A program made the translations under genes and the position numbers. A DNA stretch of 64,000 nucleotides. Origin: Candidatus Limnocylindrales bacterium. GTDB lineage: Bacteria > Moduliflexota > Moduliflexia > Moduliflexales > JAUQPW01. The notes under the pieces were generated by a model, which was not told the DNA's origin, made no database searches, and saw only the letters and a list, made by a program, of their open reading frames with translations. The DNA lies in contig DATMBG010000040.1 of NCBI GenBank assembly GCA_035559535.1, positions 1 through 64,000 on the forward strand. The letters run 5' to 3'. Numbering within the stretch: the stretch's first letter is position 1; the number at the start of each line of letters is the position of its first letter. This document shows positions 63,906-64,000 of the stretch, in pieces.

Positions 63906-64000
63906 TCAGAGATTTTTTAGATCGGCTTCCCATTGCTCTTTGTTTGATCTTCTGGTCCGAAGATACTCTTGAAAGTGTTTTTTTACCAGGGTATTGACCT
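63906..64000 (-). CDS. 3' end of a gene entering from the right edge
   Basis: On the minus strand the frame from the right edge to the TGA at 63906-63908 reads VNTLVKKHFQEYLRTRRSNK then EQWEADLKNL, a plausible charged C-terminus of 30 residues. It is too short to assign and could be chance. Confidence 0.35.
   Translation of the reverse strand, partial: VNTLVKKHFQEYLRTRRSNKEQWEADLKNL

Overview
The window comes from the chromosome of a Gram-negative (diderm) bacterium. Evidence for an outer membrane is a Kdo pathway pair (kdsD-kdsC) next to a LapA-like protein, an ExbD/TolR protein, an outer-membrane beta-barrel fragment at the left edge and several lipoproteins. I cannot place the lineage. 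The mixture (glycolate-oxidase-type genes, NikR, an oversized SecA, many YfhO and GT39 membrane proteins, very repeat-rich intergenic DNA) looks like an uncultivated deep-branching phylum, but that is only an impression. I saw no rRNA, tRNA, CRISPR array, integrase or transposase gene.

Layout. 1-4240: outer-membrane protein fragment and a sigma54-type two-component pair. 4724-7168: pfkA and a GlcF-type iron-sulfur subunit. 7266-12595 (minus strand): a metal-homeostasis run, in transcription order NicO-type nickel/cobalt transporter, nikR, znuA-, znuC- and znuB-like genes. 13353-16462: a GlcD-type flavin oxidase, a ferredoxin-domain protein with a split cluster motif, and an unrecognised Cys/His protein. 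16855-24534: pterin dehydratase, TPR protein, SLC13 carrier, FmdB zinc ribbon, cupin, tartrate/malate dehydrogenase, DHH phosphoesterase, guaB. 24892-46182: a large cell-surface glycan locus with three YfhO-type membrane proteins (one frameshifted), three GT39 proteins, a TMTC-like TPR membrane protein, three GT2 enzymes (one fused to a methyltransferase), a methyltransferase, a hexapeptide acyltransferase, a Gfo/Idh/MocA oxidoreductase and a sugar epimerase. 46240-52972 (minus): secA, an SDR, and both E1 subunits of a 2-oxoacid dehydrogenase. 53430-59822: S1/P1 nuclease, kdsD-kdsC-lapA-exbD, rpsF-rpsR-rplI (no ssb between them), a LOG protein and a Lrp-type ligand-binding domain. 59926-64000: lipocalin-like protein, a 58-residue membrane protein, a C-terminal processing protease, two coiled-coil lipoproteins and the 3' end of one more gene.

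Most unusual feature. Many gaps between co-directional genes are filled by long imperfect hairpins. Their sequence differs from gap to gap but the design is constant: a purine-rich arm directly after the upstream stop codon, then a pyrimidine-rich arm ending a few bases before the next start codon, which has no Shine-Dalgarno sequence. The clearest are at 5706-5847, 8142-8230, 56482-56614, 57849-57918 and 58401-58475; weaker relatives lie at 14805-14905, 42618-42664, 50863-50953 and 55990-56026. Several arms are built from degenerate octamers and differ by whole repeat units. Genes elsewhere in the window often have ordinary AGGAGG-type sites. I propose, as inference only, that the hairpins bridge stop and start codons and replace the ribosome binding site. 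Other points worth a look are the split ferredoxin motif at 14917-15717, the tandemly repeated N-terminal extension of SecA, the frameshift in the third YfhO gene, and repeat-derived peptides inside GT39 proteins.
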